This document shows, piece after piece, positions 18,698 to 27,882 of a stretch of 38,483 nt of DNA. Source of the DNA: Sphingomonadales bacterium (lineage in GTDB: Bacteria > Pseudomonadota > Alphaproteobacteria > Sphingomonadales > Sphingomonadaceae); the NCBI GenBank assembly GCA_027489695.1, contig JAIXZK010000133.1:1-38483 (forward strand). The letters are read 5' to 3'. Every line of letters begins with the position of its first letter. The stretch's first letter is position 1. The position numbers and the translations under genes were made by a program. The notes beneath the pieces were generated by a model. That model did no database searches. It was not told the DNA's origin and saw nothing but the letters and a program-made list of their open reading frames with translations.

Positions 18698-19541
18698 GGA
18701 TGCGGACCATGGATGGAATTCCCCGGCTGTGACGGCGATCACCAGTTTCGATGCGTCGCGCATTGCCGCCGCCTTCGTGTCGGCCCGGCGCGAGGCCAGG
18801 GTGCTGGCCGATTATCCCGGCCCCTTGCCCGAGACATTGGGCGCGGCCTATCGCATCCAGGACGCGGCGATTGCCCTGCAGGCAACCCGGGTTGCCGGCT
18901 GGAAGGTCGGTCGCATCTGGCCGCCGCATGAAAGCCGGTTCGGCAGCAACCGGCTGAGCGGGCCGATTGCCGCCGAGCATGTTTTCCATGCCGCCGGCCA
19001 GACCGTGGCAATGCCGGTCTTCCAGGGCGGCTTTGGCGCCGTGGAGGCCGAGTTCATCTGCGTGCTGCGCGAGGCGGATCCGGCGCAGACGCGGTACACG
19101 CTGGCGGAGGCCGCCGCCGCCATCGCCGCGGTGCATGTCGGCATCGAAATCGCCAGTTCGCCTTTCCCCGGGATCAACGATCATGGCCCGGCTGTGACGG
19201 TGTCCGATTTCGGCAACAACCATGGGCTGATCCTGGGGCTGCCGGTGCCGGACTGGCAGGGCCTGGACCTCGATGGATGGCTGGTCAGCGTCAGCATTGA
19301 CGGGCAGATCGTCGGGGAGGGGCGGTCCGGCAGTTTTCCGGACGGGATGGTCGGTTCCGTGCGGTTCCTGCTCGAGCTTCTCGCCAGCCGCGGCATTGCC
19401 GTTCCGGCGGGCACGCTGGTCTCGACGGGCGCCATCAGCGGCGTGCATCCGATTGCGCCCGGCCAATCGGCGCAAGCCGATTTCGACGGCCGCCACGGCA
19501 TCGCCTGTCGCATCGTCGCCGCGCGGCCGGAGGCCGCGTGA
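18678..19541 (+). CDS. 2-keto-4-pentenoate hydratase / FAH-superfamily protein
   Basis: ATG at 18678 (MTPVSYKDADHGWNSPAVTAITSFDAS…) 7-8 nt after GGAGG; alternative GTG at 18729. Core AYRIQDAAIALQATRVAGWKVG, EAEFICVL, GIEIASSPFPG. Confidence 0.75.
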   Translation: MTPVSYKDADHGWNSPAVTAITSFDASRIAAAFVSARREARVLADYPGPLPETLGAAYRIQDAAIALQATRVAGWKVGRIWPPHESRFGSNRLSGPIAAEHVFHAAGQTVAMPVFQGGFGAVEAEFICVLREADPAQTRYTLAEAAAAIAAVHVGIEIASSPFPGINDHGPAVTVSDFGNNHGLILGLPVPDWQGLDLDGWLVSVSIDGQIVGEGRSGSFPDGMVGSVRFLLELLASRGIAVPAGTLVSTGAISGVHPIAPGQSAQADFDGRHGIACRIVAARPEAA

Positions 19542-20809
19542 TGGCCGGCAAGGACACCCCGGCCGGCACCGGCCGCCAGCGCTGGCTGATCGTCGCGCTG
19601 CTGTTTGCGGCGACAGCGATCAACTATGTCGACCGGCAGATGATCGGCGTTCTGAAGCCGACGCTTTCCGCCGATCTCGGCTGGACCGAGACCGATTTCG
19701 CCAATGTCATCTTCTTCTTCCAGCTCGCCTATGCCATCGGCTATCTCGGCTTTGGCCGTATCGTCGACGCGATCGGCGCGCGGCTGGGCTATACGATCGC
19801 CTTCGTGATCTGGACCGCGGCGCACATGGCGCATGGCGGCGTTTATTCGGTAATGCAGTTTGCGGCGGTTCGCTTCGGCCTTGGCATCGGCGAGTCTGGC
19901 AATTTTCCGGCCGGCATCAAGGCAGTGACCGAATGGTTCCCGCAGCGCGAGCGCGCCACCGCCATCGGCATCTTCAACGCCGGCGCCAATGTCGGCGCCA
20001 TCATCACCCCGCTGGTCGTGCCGGCGCTGACCCTCGCCTATGGCTGGCGCTCCGCCTTTGTCATCACCGGGGCGGCCAGCCTGATCTGGCTGGTGCTGTG
20101 GCTGCGCCTTTACCGCCGGCCGGCCGAGCAGCCCAGGCTGTCCTCCGAGGAACTGGCCTGGATCACCCAGGATCCGGCCGATCCGGTGACGCCGCTGCCG
20201 TGGAAGCGGCTGCTCGGCGTGCGCGAGACCTGGGCCTATGCGCTGGGCAAGTTCTTCATCGATCCGATCTGGTGGTTCTATCTGTTCTGGCTGCCGGGCT
20301 TCCTCGGCAAGCGTTATGATCTCGATCTGGTCAGCTTCGGGCCGCCGCTGGTGGCGATCTATGTGCTGTCGGATGTCGGAAGCATTGTCGGCGGCTGGGC
20401 CTCGTCACGCATGATCCGCGCCGGCCATAGCGTCAATTTTGCCCGCAAGGCGACGATGCTGGTGTGCGCCATCGCCGTGCTGCCGATCTTCTTCGCGCAG
20501 AATATCGACAGCCTGTGGCTCAACGTGGCGGTGATCGGGGTGGCAACGGCGGCGCATCAGGCCTTTTCCGCCAACCTTTACACCCTGCCGTCCGATCTGT
20601 TTCCGCGCAGCGCCGTCGGTTCGGTGATCGGCATCGGCGGCACGGTCGGCGCGATCGGCGGCATGATGATGGCCAAATATGCCGGCTTCGTGCTCGATGG
20701 TCTCGGCACCTATACGCCGCTGTTCGCCGTGGCCGGCTCGGCCTATTTCCTCGCGCTGGGCGCTGTCCATCTGCTCAGCCCGCGCCTCGCGCCGGCGCGG
20801 CTGGGCTGA
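19538..20809 (+). CDS. MFS transporter, hexuronate (ACS/ExuT-like)
   Basis: 423 aa; RWLIVALLFAATAINYVDRQMIGVLKPTLSADLGWTETDFANVIFFFQLAYAIGY, GIGESGNFPAGIKAVTEWFPQRERATAIGIFNAGANVGAI. Confidence 0.9.
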   Translation: MMAGKDTPAGTGRQRWLIVALLFAATAINYVDRQMIGVLKPTLSADLGWTETDFANVIFFFQLAYAIGYLGFGRIVDAIGARLGYTIAFVIWTAAHMAHGGVYSVMQFAAVRFGLGIGESGNFPAGIKAVTEWFPQRERATAIGIFNAGANVGAIITPLVVPALTLAYGWRSAFVITGAASLIWLVLWLRLYRRPAEQPRLSSEELAWITQDPADPVTPLPWKRLLGVRETWAYALGKFFIDPIWWFYLFWLPGFLGKRYDLDLVSFGPPLVAIYVLSDVGSIVGGWASSRMIRAGHSVNFARKATMLVCAIAVLPIFFAQNIDSLWLNVAVIGVATAAHQAFSANLYTLPSDLFPRSAVGSVIGIGGTVGAIGGMMMAKYAGFVLDGLGTYTPLFAVAGSAYFLALGAVHLLSPRLAPARLG

Positions 20810-21562
20810 TCAGGCGCGCGCGGCCTGAACCGAAGCGCGCGCTGCCGTCGCCATCATCGTCAGATCGGGTGCCAGGCTGACCAGATCGCAGCCTTCGGCG
20901 ATCATGCGGCGGCCATAGCTGCCATCGTTGCAGAAGATCCCGACCTTGCGACCGCCGGCCTTGCAGCGCGCGATGATATGGCGAATGGCGGAAAGCACGT
21001 CCGCATCCTCCGTATCGGCGCGCGGAGGCTTGCCGAGCGCCACCGACAGATCGGCCGGGCCGATGAAGATGCCGTCGAGGCCCGCCGTGCCGATGATTGC
21101 ATCCAGATTGTCGAGTGCCTCGCGGGTTTCCACCATCGCCAGCGACACGATCGTCTGCGAAGCCTGCGCGAAATAATCGCTGCCATGGCGCATCGGCGGG
21201 CGCCGCGGACCGAACGAGCGCACCCCCTGCGGTGGATAATGCAGCGCGCCGGCAAAACGGGCGGCGTCCTCGGCATTGTTGATCAGCGGCGCGATCACGC
21301 CATAGGCCCCGAAATCGAGCATGCGGCCGATGTCGCCGGCATCATTGGCCTGCATCCGCACCAGGGGCTCGATGCCGGCGGCAAGGATGGCGGGCAGCAA
21401 CGGCATGGCGCTGGCAAGGTCGGCCTCGCCATGCTGCAGATCGATCACCAGCCCGTCGTAACCGCACCGCGCCAGCGTCTCGACGGCGAGCAGGGAGGGG
21501 ATGTGCACCCAGCCCAGGATCGCGGCCCGGCCCTCGTTCCAGATCGTGCGGATGCCGTTCAT
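20810..21562 (-). CDS. HpcH/HpaI-family class II aldolase (copy 1)
   Basis: 250 aa; LVIDLQHGEAD, PLVRMQANDAGDIGRMLDFGAYGVIAP, FIGPADLSVALG. Confidence 0.88.
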   Translation of the reverse strand: MNGIRTIWNEGRAAILGWVHIPSLLAVETLARCGYDGLVIDLQHGEADLASAMPLLPAILAAGIEPLVRMQANDAGDIGRMLDFGAYGVIAPLINNAEDAARFAGALHYPPQGVRSFGPRRPPMRHGSDYFAQASQTIVSLAMVETREALDNLDAIIGTAGLDGIFIGPADLSVALGKPPRADTEDADVLSAIRHIIARCKAGGRKVGIFCNDGSYGRRMIAEGCDLVSLAPDLTMMATAARASVQAARA

Positions 21563-21610
21563 TGCGTCCCCTGCGGTTGGGAGGGCTCTTCTATGCCACT
21601 GGCAGTCGAT

Positions 21611-21634
21611 GGCAAGCCGGCCCGCTGGCTTGCC
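21611..21634. other. Perfect 8-bp stem-loop between DODA-type gene and aldolase
   Basis: GGCAAGCC-GGCCCGCT-GGCTTGCC; no following T-run, so terminator status uncertain. Confidence 0.4.
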
Positions 21635-21704
21635 GCCGGCGCAGCGCAGCCGCCCGCCACCATGTTGCGTTCGGCGGGCGCTTCGTACCGCCAGCCCTGG
21701 GAGG

Positions 21705-22508
21705 TCAGCCCGGCTGGCCGAAGGCGAAACTGGAAGCCGTGACGCCGCCCATTATGTCGGCATCGTGATAGATGCGGGTTGCAGGGTCGGCGCCGGCGGC
21801 ACCCAGCGCGACGAACAGCGGCACCAGATGATCCTCGCGCGGGTGACAGACCCGCGCGAAGGGTGCCTGTTCCCACGCCAGCATGGCTTGCTCGCGTGCT
21901 GCCGGCGGCCTGGCGAGCGCGTCGGTCAGCCAGGCATCGAAGGCGGCCGAGGGCTGGCGGGCGGCCGGGCCGAACAGGCGCAGATTGTGAAAGCTGAGGC
22001 CCGAGCCGATGATCGCGACGCCCTCGTCGCGGAGCGGTGCCAGCGCGCGGCCGATGCGGAAATGTTCGGCCGGATCATGGTTTCTGAGAATGGACAGCTG
22101 GAGGAGCGGCATGTCGGCGGCCGGGTACATGACCGCCATGGGCGCGAAGGTGCCGTGGTCAAAGCCCTGCGCCGGATCGAGCATGGCCGCGATGCCGGCA
22201 TCGACCAACAGTCTCGCGGCATGGTCGGCCACCGCCGGCGCGCCAGGGGCGCCATAGACGATCTGGTAGGTATGCGGTGGAAAGCCGGAAAAATCATAGA
22301 TCATGCCGGGCCGGGCCGCCGACATGACGCGCACCGCCTCGGTCTCCCAATGGCCGGACACCATCAGGATCGCCGTGGGCCGCCGCGGGAAGCCGGCAAC
22401 CATCTCGACAAGCGCTCTTTCCAGCGTCGCCAGGCCAGCGCGCATTTCGGGAATCCAGGGCCAGGGGCCGCCACCATGCGAGATGAAATAGCTGGGCATG
22501 CGTACCAA
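21705..22508 (-). CDS. DODA/LigB-type class III extradiol dioxygenase family protein
   Basis: 267 aa; MPSYFISHGGGPWPWIP, MVSGHWE, DHGTFAPMAVMYPAADMPLLQLSI, GSGLSFHNLRLF. Confidence 0.85.
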   Translation of the reverse strand: MVRMPSYFISHGGGPWPWIPEMRAGLATLERALVEMVAGFPRRPTAILMVSGHWETEAVRVMSAARPGMIYDFSGFPPHTYQIVYGAPGAPAVADHAARLLVDAGIAAMLDPAQGFDHGTFAPMAVMYPAADMPLLQLSILRNHDPAEHFRIGRALAPLRDEGVAIIGSGLSFHNLRLFGPAARQPSAAFDAWLTDALARPPAAREQAMLAWEQAPFARVCHPREDHLVPLFVALGAAGADPATRIYHDADIMGGVTASSFAFGQPG

Positions 22509-22591
22509 GGTCAGTCTCCCGGGCTGGGCGCGGGCTTCAGCCCGCCGCCGGTGACGGGTCGGGCCCGATCAGGGTTGCCGGCGCGTTGCGC

Positions 22592-23836
22592 TCAGGCATG
22601 CGCCGTCTCTGGCGTGAACGCCACCGGCATGTTGATGATGGCATTGAACCAGATCGAGCGCAGCCATTCGGGTTCGCCCACCGGGTGGATATCGGGGATG
22701 CGGGTGACGATCTGCTTCAGCAGCGCGCGCAGCTGCATCCGGGCGAGGCGGGCGCCGACACAGATGTGCGGGCCCGCGCCAAAGGCGAGGTGGCGCTTGG
22801 CGTTGGCGCGGGTGATGTCGAACCGGTGCGGGTCGGCGAACATCGCCGGATCGCGGTTGGCGGCGGCATAGGAGAGGTAGATCTTGTCGCCCTGCTTCAC
22901 CTTCTGGCCACCGATCTCGCAGTCGGCGACGGCGTGACGGATGAAATTGGTGGTGGTCGAGGTGTAGCGCAGCACTTCGTCGATGGCGTTGTCTACATGC
23001 GCGTCGAAATCGCGGCGCAGCAGCGCATATTGATCGGGATGCTGGCTCATCAGATGGATGAAATGCGCCGCGGTCGAGCGGGTCGTCTCATGCCCGGCCA
23101 TGGCAAAGACCAGCACGAACTGGTTGATCATCATCGGATCAAGGTTGAGGGTCGTGTCGTTGACGATGGCGCTGAGCAACCGGCCATCGGGATTGCGGCG
23201 CTTTTCCTCGGCCATCTGCTGAGCGAGGCCGAACAGGCCGATCATCGGGTCCATCGAGATGCTGGTGCGGCTTTCGACATCGGCCATCTCATTGCCATAG
23301 CCGGCGACCTGGTCGCGATATTGCGGGGGAATGCCCATCAGCTCGCAGAAAGTGTGCACCGGCAGCACCGAGGCGACGTCGAAGACAAATTCGCAGGCAC
23401 CGCTGGCGGCGACACGATCGACGATCTCGGCGGCCAGCTTGTCGACCTCGGGCGCCAGTTCGGCCATCGCGCGTGGCAGGAAGGGCGGCAGGATCACCTT
23501 CTTCACGGCGCCATGCTGTTCGGGCTTCATCACCATGAAATTGGCGCGCTGGCGTTCCAGTTCCTCGCCCTCCACATCCCACAGCACGATGCCGTCGTGC
23601 GAGGTGAAGCGCGCCTGGTCCATCGAGACGTCGAGAACATCCTGATAGCGGGTGAGCACCCAGAAACCCTTGACGCCGGACGAGCCCGGCATGCCGCCGC
23701 TGTAGGCAGGATTGGCCGGGTTCCAGTGCACCGGGTCGGACTGCCGCCAGCGGTCGAACAGGCGGTGCGGCGGGCCCTGATCCGCCGGAAACAGGTCGGG
23801 ATCGATCAGATTGTCGGTCAGTTCAGCCACGCACAT
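22592..23836 (-). CDS. Cytochrome P450
   Basis: Likely start MCVAELTDNLIDPDLF at 23836 with AGGAGA upstream; I-helix AMAGHETTR, ExxR EVLR, heme loop FGAGPHICVGARLARMQ. Confidence 0.95.
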   Translation of the reverse strand: MCVAELTDNLIDPDLFPADQGPPHRLFDRWRQSDPVHWNPANPAYSGGMPGSSGVKGFWVLTRYQDVLDVSMDQARFTSHDGIVLWDVEGEELERQRANFMVMKPEQHGAVKKVILPPFLPRAMAELAPEVDKLAAEIVDRVAASGACEFVFDVASVLPVHTFCELMGIPPQYRDQVAGYGNEMADVESRTSISMDPMIGLFGLAQQMAEEKRRNPDGRLLSAIVNDTTLNLDPMMINQFVLVFAMAGHETTRSTAAHFIHLMSQHPDQYALLRRDFDAHVDNAIDEVLRYTSTTTNFIRHAVADCEIGGQKVKQGDKIYLSYAAANRDPAMFADPHRFDITRANAKRHLAFGAGPHICVGARLARMQLRALLKQIVTRIPDIHPVGEPEWLRSIWFNAIINMPVAFTPETAHA

Positions 23837-23858
23837 CTTCTGTTCTCCTGTCCGGCGG

Positions 23859-24719
23859 TCAGGCCGGGGTGCCGTCCTGCTGCGCCCACCAGTCGCCGCC
23901 CAGTGCCACGCGGCGCACGGCATCGGTGTCGGTCGGGCCATGGCCGACGTCATGGGCGGGGGCGGGGATCTCCTGCACCATGTTGGTCAGGCGGCCGACG
24001 CCGGTCACTTCCACTTCCACCACATCGCCGATCGCCATCGGCCGGCTGTTGGCCGGCGTGCCCGACAGGATGAGATCGCCGGGCAGCAGGGTGATGTGGC
24101 GGCAAAGGTCGGCGAGGATGTAGGGAATGTCGAAGGTCATCTCGGCCAGCGCGCCTTCCTGCACCATGCGGCCGTTGATGAAGGTGCGCACGCTCTGCTC
24201 GCGGATGTCGACGCCGCGGACGATACCGGGGCCGATCGGGCAGAAGCCGTCCATGCCTTTCACGCGCAGCATCGATCCGGCATCGGTATCGCGGAAATCC
24301 TGGGCGCCGACATCGTTCACCGGCGCAAAGCCGGCGATATGGTCCCACACCGCGTCGCGGGCGATGTTGCGCATCGGCTTGCCGACGATGACGCCGACTT
24401 CGCCCTCATAGTTGAGGAACTGGCAGTCGGCCGGCCGCGAGAGCTTGCCGCGATGGGAATTCAAGGCGGTCAGCGGCTTCTGGAAATAGGTCGGCGTCGT
24501 CAGTTCTGGCGCCCGGAATTCCACCCGGCGGGAATCATAGTTGAGGTGGATGCAGATGATCTTGGTGGGATCGCACGGCGGCAGATAGATCGCCTCGGCT
24601 TCCACGACTGTGCGGCCATCGCCCAGCAGCAGCCGGTCCTCGACCGGCCGCACCCATTGCGGCGTGCCCTCGAGAAGGATCCGCCGCCATTCCTCGCGCG
24701 GCCCGTCCAGTACCGACAT
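23859..24719 (-). CDS. Fumarylacetoacetate hydrolase-family protein (HpaG/HpcE-like)
   Basis: 286 aa; KIICIHLNYDSRRVE, NYEGEVGVIVGKPMRN, DVGAQDFRDT, LLPGDLILSGTPAN. Confidence 0.88.
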   Translation of the reverse strand: MSVLDGPREEWRRILLEGTPQWVRPVEDRLLLGDGRTVVEAEAIYLPPCDPTKIICIHLNYDSRRVEFRAPELTTPTYFQKPLTALNSHRGKLSRPADCQFLNYEGEVGVIVGKPMRNIARDAVWDHIAGFAPVNDVGAQDFRDTDAGSMLRVKGMDGFCPIGPGIVRGVDIREQSVRTFINGRMVQEGALAEMTFDIPYILADLCRHITLLPGDLILSGTPANSRPMAIGDVVEVEVTGVGRLTNMVQEIPAPAHDVGHGPTDTDAVRRVALGGDWWAQQDGTPA

Positions 24720-24747
24720 TGTCTGTCTCCCTAAAAGACTGCGGCGC

Positions 24748-25650
24748 TCAGGCCGGGACCATGAAGCCCTTCATGTTGCTCATCACCGGCGCATGGCCAT
24801 AGGCATCTTTTTGATAATATTCGGATTGCCCGGTCGGCTTGCGCCCGCCCCAGCCGATTTCGTTCATGAAGCCCGACGGGTTCTTGAAGTAGAAGCTGTG
24901 CATCTGGTCATTGGCATGGCTGCCCGGCTCGATGATCACCGGGATGCCGGCCTGGGCGACCATGTCATAGGCCAGGCCGACATCGTCGAACCGCTCCATC
25001 TCCATCATGATATGGTTGACGGCCTTTTCGCCCGGCGGCCCGAAGGCGAGCGAATGCTGACGGTCGTTGCAATGGAAGAACATCAGCTCGACGGGATCGG
25101 GCATGATCGGCAGCGGCATGCGATATTCGATGCCGCCGCGCATGCCGAGCAGCGTGTAAAAGGCATGGATGGCGTCGAAATCGGCGCGGCGGTTGAGCAG
25201 CATATGGCCCATGCCGCCGCTGCCGGTGCGGATGCGGCCATGCATGCGCCGGCCGGGATGGAAGGGCAGATCATATTGCACCAGCGGGCCCTGGAAGAGC
25301 TCGATGGCATAGCCGTTGGGATCGGTGACAAAGGCGACTTCCAGCACCTGCCGGGCATCGGCTTCGGCCGGGCTGCCGCGCCGCACCGCGACGCCGGCCG
25401 CCTCCAGCCGCTCGACCATGGCGCGCAGTTCCAGCGTGCCGGCCAGCCGGAGGCCGATCGCCAGCAGATCGTCGCTGCCGTCCTCCACCAGCTTGATGCG
25501 GTGGTGCCAGTAATCCATGCGAACATAGCGCACGCCGGCACTTTCGCCGGGCATCACCTCAAGACCGAGGATGCTGGCGGCAAAACCCTCCCAGGCAGCG
25601 AGATTGCTCACCCCAAGGGTGATATGGCCAAGTTCTGTGACGCTGGTCAT
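24748..25650 (-). CDS. Two-domain VOC-family (type I) extradiol ring-cleavage dioxygenase
   Basis: Start MTSVTELGHITLGVSN at 25650; candidate metal ligands H (GMGHMLL), H (RQHSLAF), E (FYFKNPSGFMNEIGWGG). Confidence 0.87.
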   Translation of the reverse strand: MTSVTELGHITLGVSNLAAWEGFAASILGLEVMPGESAGVRYVRMDYWHHRIKLVEDGSDDLLAIGLRLAGTLELRAMVERLEAAGVAVRRGSPAEADARQVLEVAFVTDPNGYAIELFQGPLVQYDLPFHPGRRMHGRIRTGSGGMGHMLLNRRADFDAIHAFYTLLGMRGGIEYRMPLPIMPDPVELMFFHCNDRQHSLAFGPPGEKAVNHIMMEMERFDDVGLAYDMVAQAGIPVIIEPGSHANDQMHSFYFKNPSGFMNEIGWGGRKPTGQSEYYQKDAYGHAPVMSNMKGFMVPA

Positions 25651-27125
25651 GACGGGCTCCCGGGGCTGGCAAACGATCCCTTGCGGACCGCGATATTCTT
25701 GATGTCGCAGTAGAAATCGAAACTGTGGGTGCCGCCTTCGCGGCCGATGCCGGAAATGCGGGCGCCGCCGAAGGGCGCGGCGAGATCGCGTACGAAGAAG
25801 CAGTTCACCCACAAGGTGCCGGCAACCACCCGCTCGGCGATGCGCATGGCGCGGGCCTCGTTGCCGCAGAACAGCGTGCCGGCCAGGCCATAGCGCGTGC
25901 CATTGGCGAGCCTGATCGCCTCGGCGTCATCGGCGAAGGTCTGCCAGGTCAGCACCGGGCCGAAGACTTCGTCCTGGGCGATTTCGTCGCCCGGACCGAC
26001 GCCGGCAAACATCGTCGGCTGGAAGTAAAGAGCACCGGCGGCGTCGCGCCCGCCGCCCCACAGGAGATCGGCGCCGGCCGCGCGCGCCCGGTCGACAAAG
26101 CCGGCGACGCGGGCAAAATGCTCGCGGTGGATCAGCGGGCCGACGCGAGTCGTCGGCAGGCGCGGATCGCCGACCGTCATCTGGCCGACGGCGGCGCGCA
26201 CCTTGGCGAGAAATTCGGTCGCAACCGAGGCTTCGACCAGGATGCGGGTGCCGGCGAGGCAGACCTGGCCGGCGTTGATGTATTGCCCGGCGACGGTCTG
26301 AGCGGCGGCGTCGAGATCGGCATCGCCGCAGACGATGAAGGGCGATTTGCCGCCCAGTTCCGAGCTCATCGGGGTGATGGTGCGGGCGGCGGCCTGGCCG
26401 ATGATGCGGGCAGTTTCAGGCGAGCCGGTGAAGCTGATGCGTGCCAGCCGCGCATCATTGACCAGCGCATCGCCAGCGTCCTCGCCAATGCCCTGCAGCA
26501 CGTTGAGCACGCCCGGCGGCAGGCCGGCGGCATGGGCGATGTCGGCGAGCAGCGAGCAGCTGAGCGGCGCCCATTCCGGCGGCTTGATGACAGCGGTGTT
26601 GCCGGCGGCGAGCGCCGGGCCGACCTTCCAGGTGGTCAGCATGAACGGCGCGTTCCACGGCGTGATCAGCGCCGCGACGCCCGCGGGATCGTAGCGGACA
26701 TTATTGACCACTTCCGGGTGATCGATGGCATGATCGTTCAGCCCGAGCGCCCATTCGGCAAAGAAGCTGATGTTCTGCGCGGCGCGCGGCACCATGCGGT
26801 GCAGATTTCCGGCGAGCAGCGAGCCATTGTCGGCGGTTTCGACCGCGGCGATGTCATTGGCCCGCGCCAATATGCCTTCGGCAAAGCGCTTGAGGATGGG
26901 CAGGCGGCCCTTGGGCCCCAGCGCCGCCCAGGCCGGGAAGGCCTTGGCCGCGGCAGCAACCGCCATCTCCGCCTCGGCCGCGCCGCCCGCCGCGACGCTC
27001 CCCAGATCGGCGCCATCGATGGGGGAGGCGTTGGCGAAGCGCTCGGCCGAGCCGACGCGCTGTCCGTCGATCCAGTGATCCAGCGACACCTCGACGCCGG
27101 CGATCACGGCCCTTTTGTCGGCCAT
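25647..27125 (-). CDS. NAD(P)-dependent aldehyde dehydrogenase (semialdehyde DH type)
   Basis: Start MADKRAVIAGVEV at 27125; ITPWNAPFMLTTWKVGPALAAGNTAVIKPPE, FTGSPETARIIG, SELGGKSPFIV, NAGQVCLAG. Confidence 0.93.
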   Translation of the reverse strand: MADKRAVIAGVEVSLDHWIDGQRVGSAERFANASPIDGADLGSVAAGGAAEAEMAVAAAAKAFPAWAALGPKGRLPILKRFAEGILARANDIAAVETADNGSLLAGNLHRMVPRAAQNISFFAEWALGLNDHAIDHPEVVNNVRYDPAGVAALITPWNAPFMLTTWKVGPALAAGNTAVIKPPEWAPLSCSLLADIAHAAGLPPGVLNVLQGIGEDAGDALVNDARLARISFTGSPETARIIGQAAARTITPMSSELGGKSPFIVCGDADLDAAAQTVAGQYINAGQVCLAGTRILVEASVATEFLAKVRAAVGQMTVGDPRLPTTRVGPLIHREHFARVAGFVDRARAAGADLLWGGGRDAAGALYFQPTMFAGVGPGDEIAQDEVFGPVLTWQTFADDAEAIRLANGTRYGLAGTLFCGNEARAMRIAERVVAGTLWVNCFFVRDLAAPFGGARISGIGREGGTHSFDFYCDIKNIAVRKGSFASPGSPS

Positions 27126-27186
27126 CTCGTCCCTCCCCACCATGCCCGCTCGTCTGCGAGTCGATGTAAAGTGAGTATAATCAGTT

Positions 27187-27223
27187 TTGACTGCGGTCAA
27201 TAACTTCATTATGGCTGCGGTCA
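27187..27223. promoter_or_regulatory. Putative TetR operator in the ALDH/tetR divergent region
   Basis: TTGAC-TGCG-GTCAA inverted repeat at 27187-27200; CTGCGGTCA repeated directly at 27191 and 27215 (24-bp spacing). Confidence 0.45.
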
Positions 27224-27882
27224 TGGAACGGGAATCAGGCGACGGCGCGCAGATCGGGATGATGCCCGGCGAGGCTGACACAGGGCTGGCGGCGCCCGGT
27301 CGGCGCGAGCGCAACAAGCTGGCCAAGCGCGCCCGCATCGTCGCCGCGGCGCGCGACCTGTTCCGGCGCCAGGGCTTTGCCGATACCACCACCCAGCAGA
27401 TCGCCGACGCCGCCGACATCGGCACCGGCACGCTGTTCCTCTACGCCCGCTCCAAGGAAGACCTGCTGGTCATGGTCTTCCGTGACGAGATGCTGGAAAC
27501 GGTGCGGGCGATCTTTGCCGATCCGCCGCGGCTCGCCAGCCTCGATGCCCGGCTGCTCGCGGTGTTCAACCGCATGGCCGATTATCACGCCGACGATCCC
27601 GATCTCGCCCGGCTGCTGCTGAAGGAGCTGGTGGTGCCGCGTTCCGAGGCGCGGCGCAGCGACGTCGACGAGCTGATGGACGCCATTTACGACGGGCTGA
27701 CCGCGATGATCGCCGCCGCGCCGCAGGTCCGCAACCCGGCGATCGTCGCCCGCTCGGCCTTTGCCCTTTATTATTTCGCGCTGCTCAGCTGGCTGGGCGC
27801 CGGCCAGGACCGCGGCTGGTGCATGCGGCTGCTGCGCGAACAGCTTTCCCACCTCATCAATGGAAATGGCGCGGATGATTGA
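27223..27882 (+). CDS. TetR-family transcriptional regulator
   Basis: [54 protein letters not shown] track starts at TTG 27187, inside the inverted repeat; ATG 27223 is more likely. Confidence 0.85.
   Translation: MERESGDGAQIGMMPGEADTGLAAPGRRERNKLAKRARIVAAARDLFRRQGFADTTTQQIADAADIGTGTLFLYARSKEDLLVMVFRDEMLETVRAIFADPPRLASLDARLLAVFNRMADYHADDPDLARLLLKELVVPRSEARRSDVDELMDAIYDGLTAMIAAAPQVRNPAIVARSAFALYYFALLSWLGAGQDRGWCMRLLREQLSHLINGNGADD

Noticed and set aside
15792-19496. Long - strand ORFs (503, 581, 461 aa) antisense to uxaA, uxuB-like and hydratase genes
   Set aside because: Spurious antisense frames caused by high GC; no domain motifs.
21611-21634. Strong stem-loop as a definite rho-independent terminator
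   Set aside because: Stem is perfect but no U-tract follows on either strand, so only recorded as a stem-loop.
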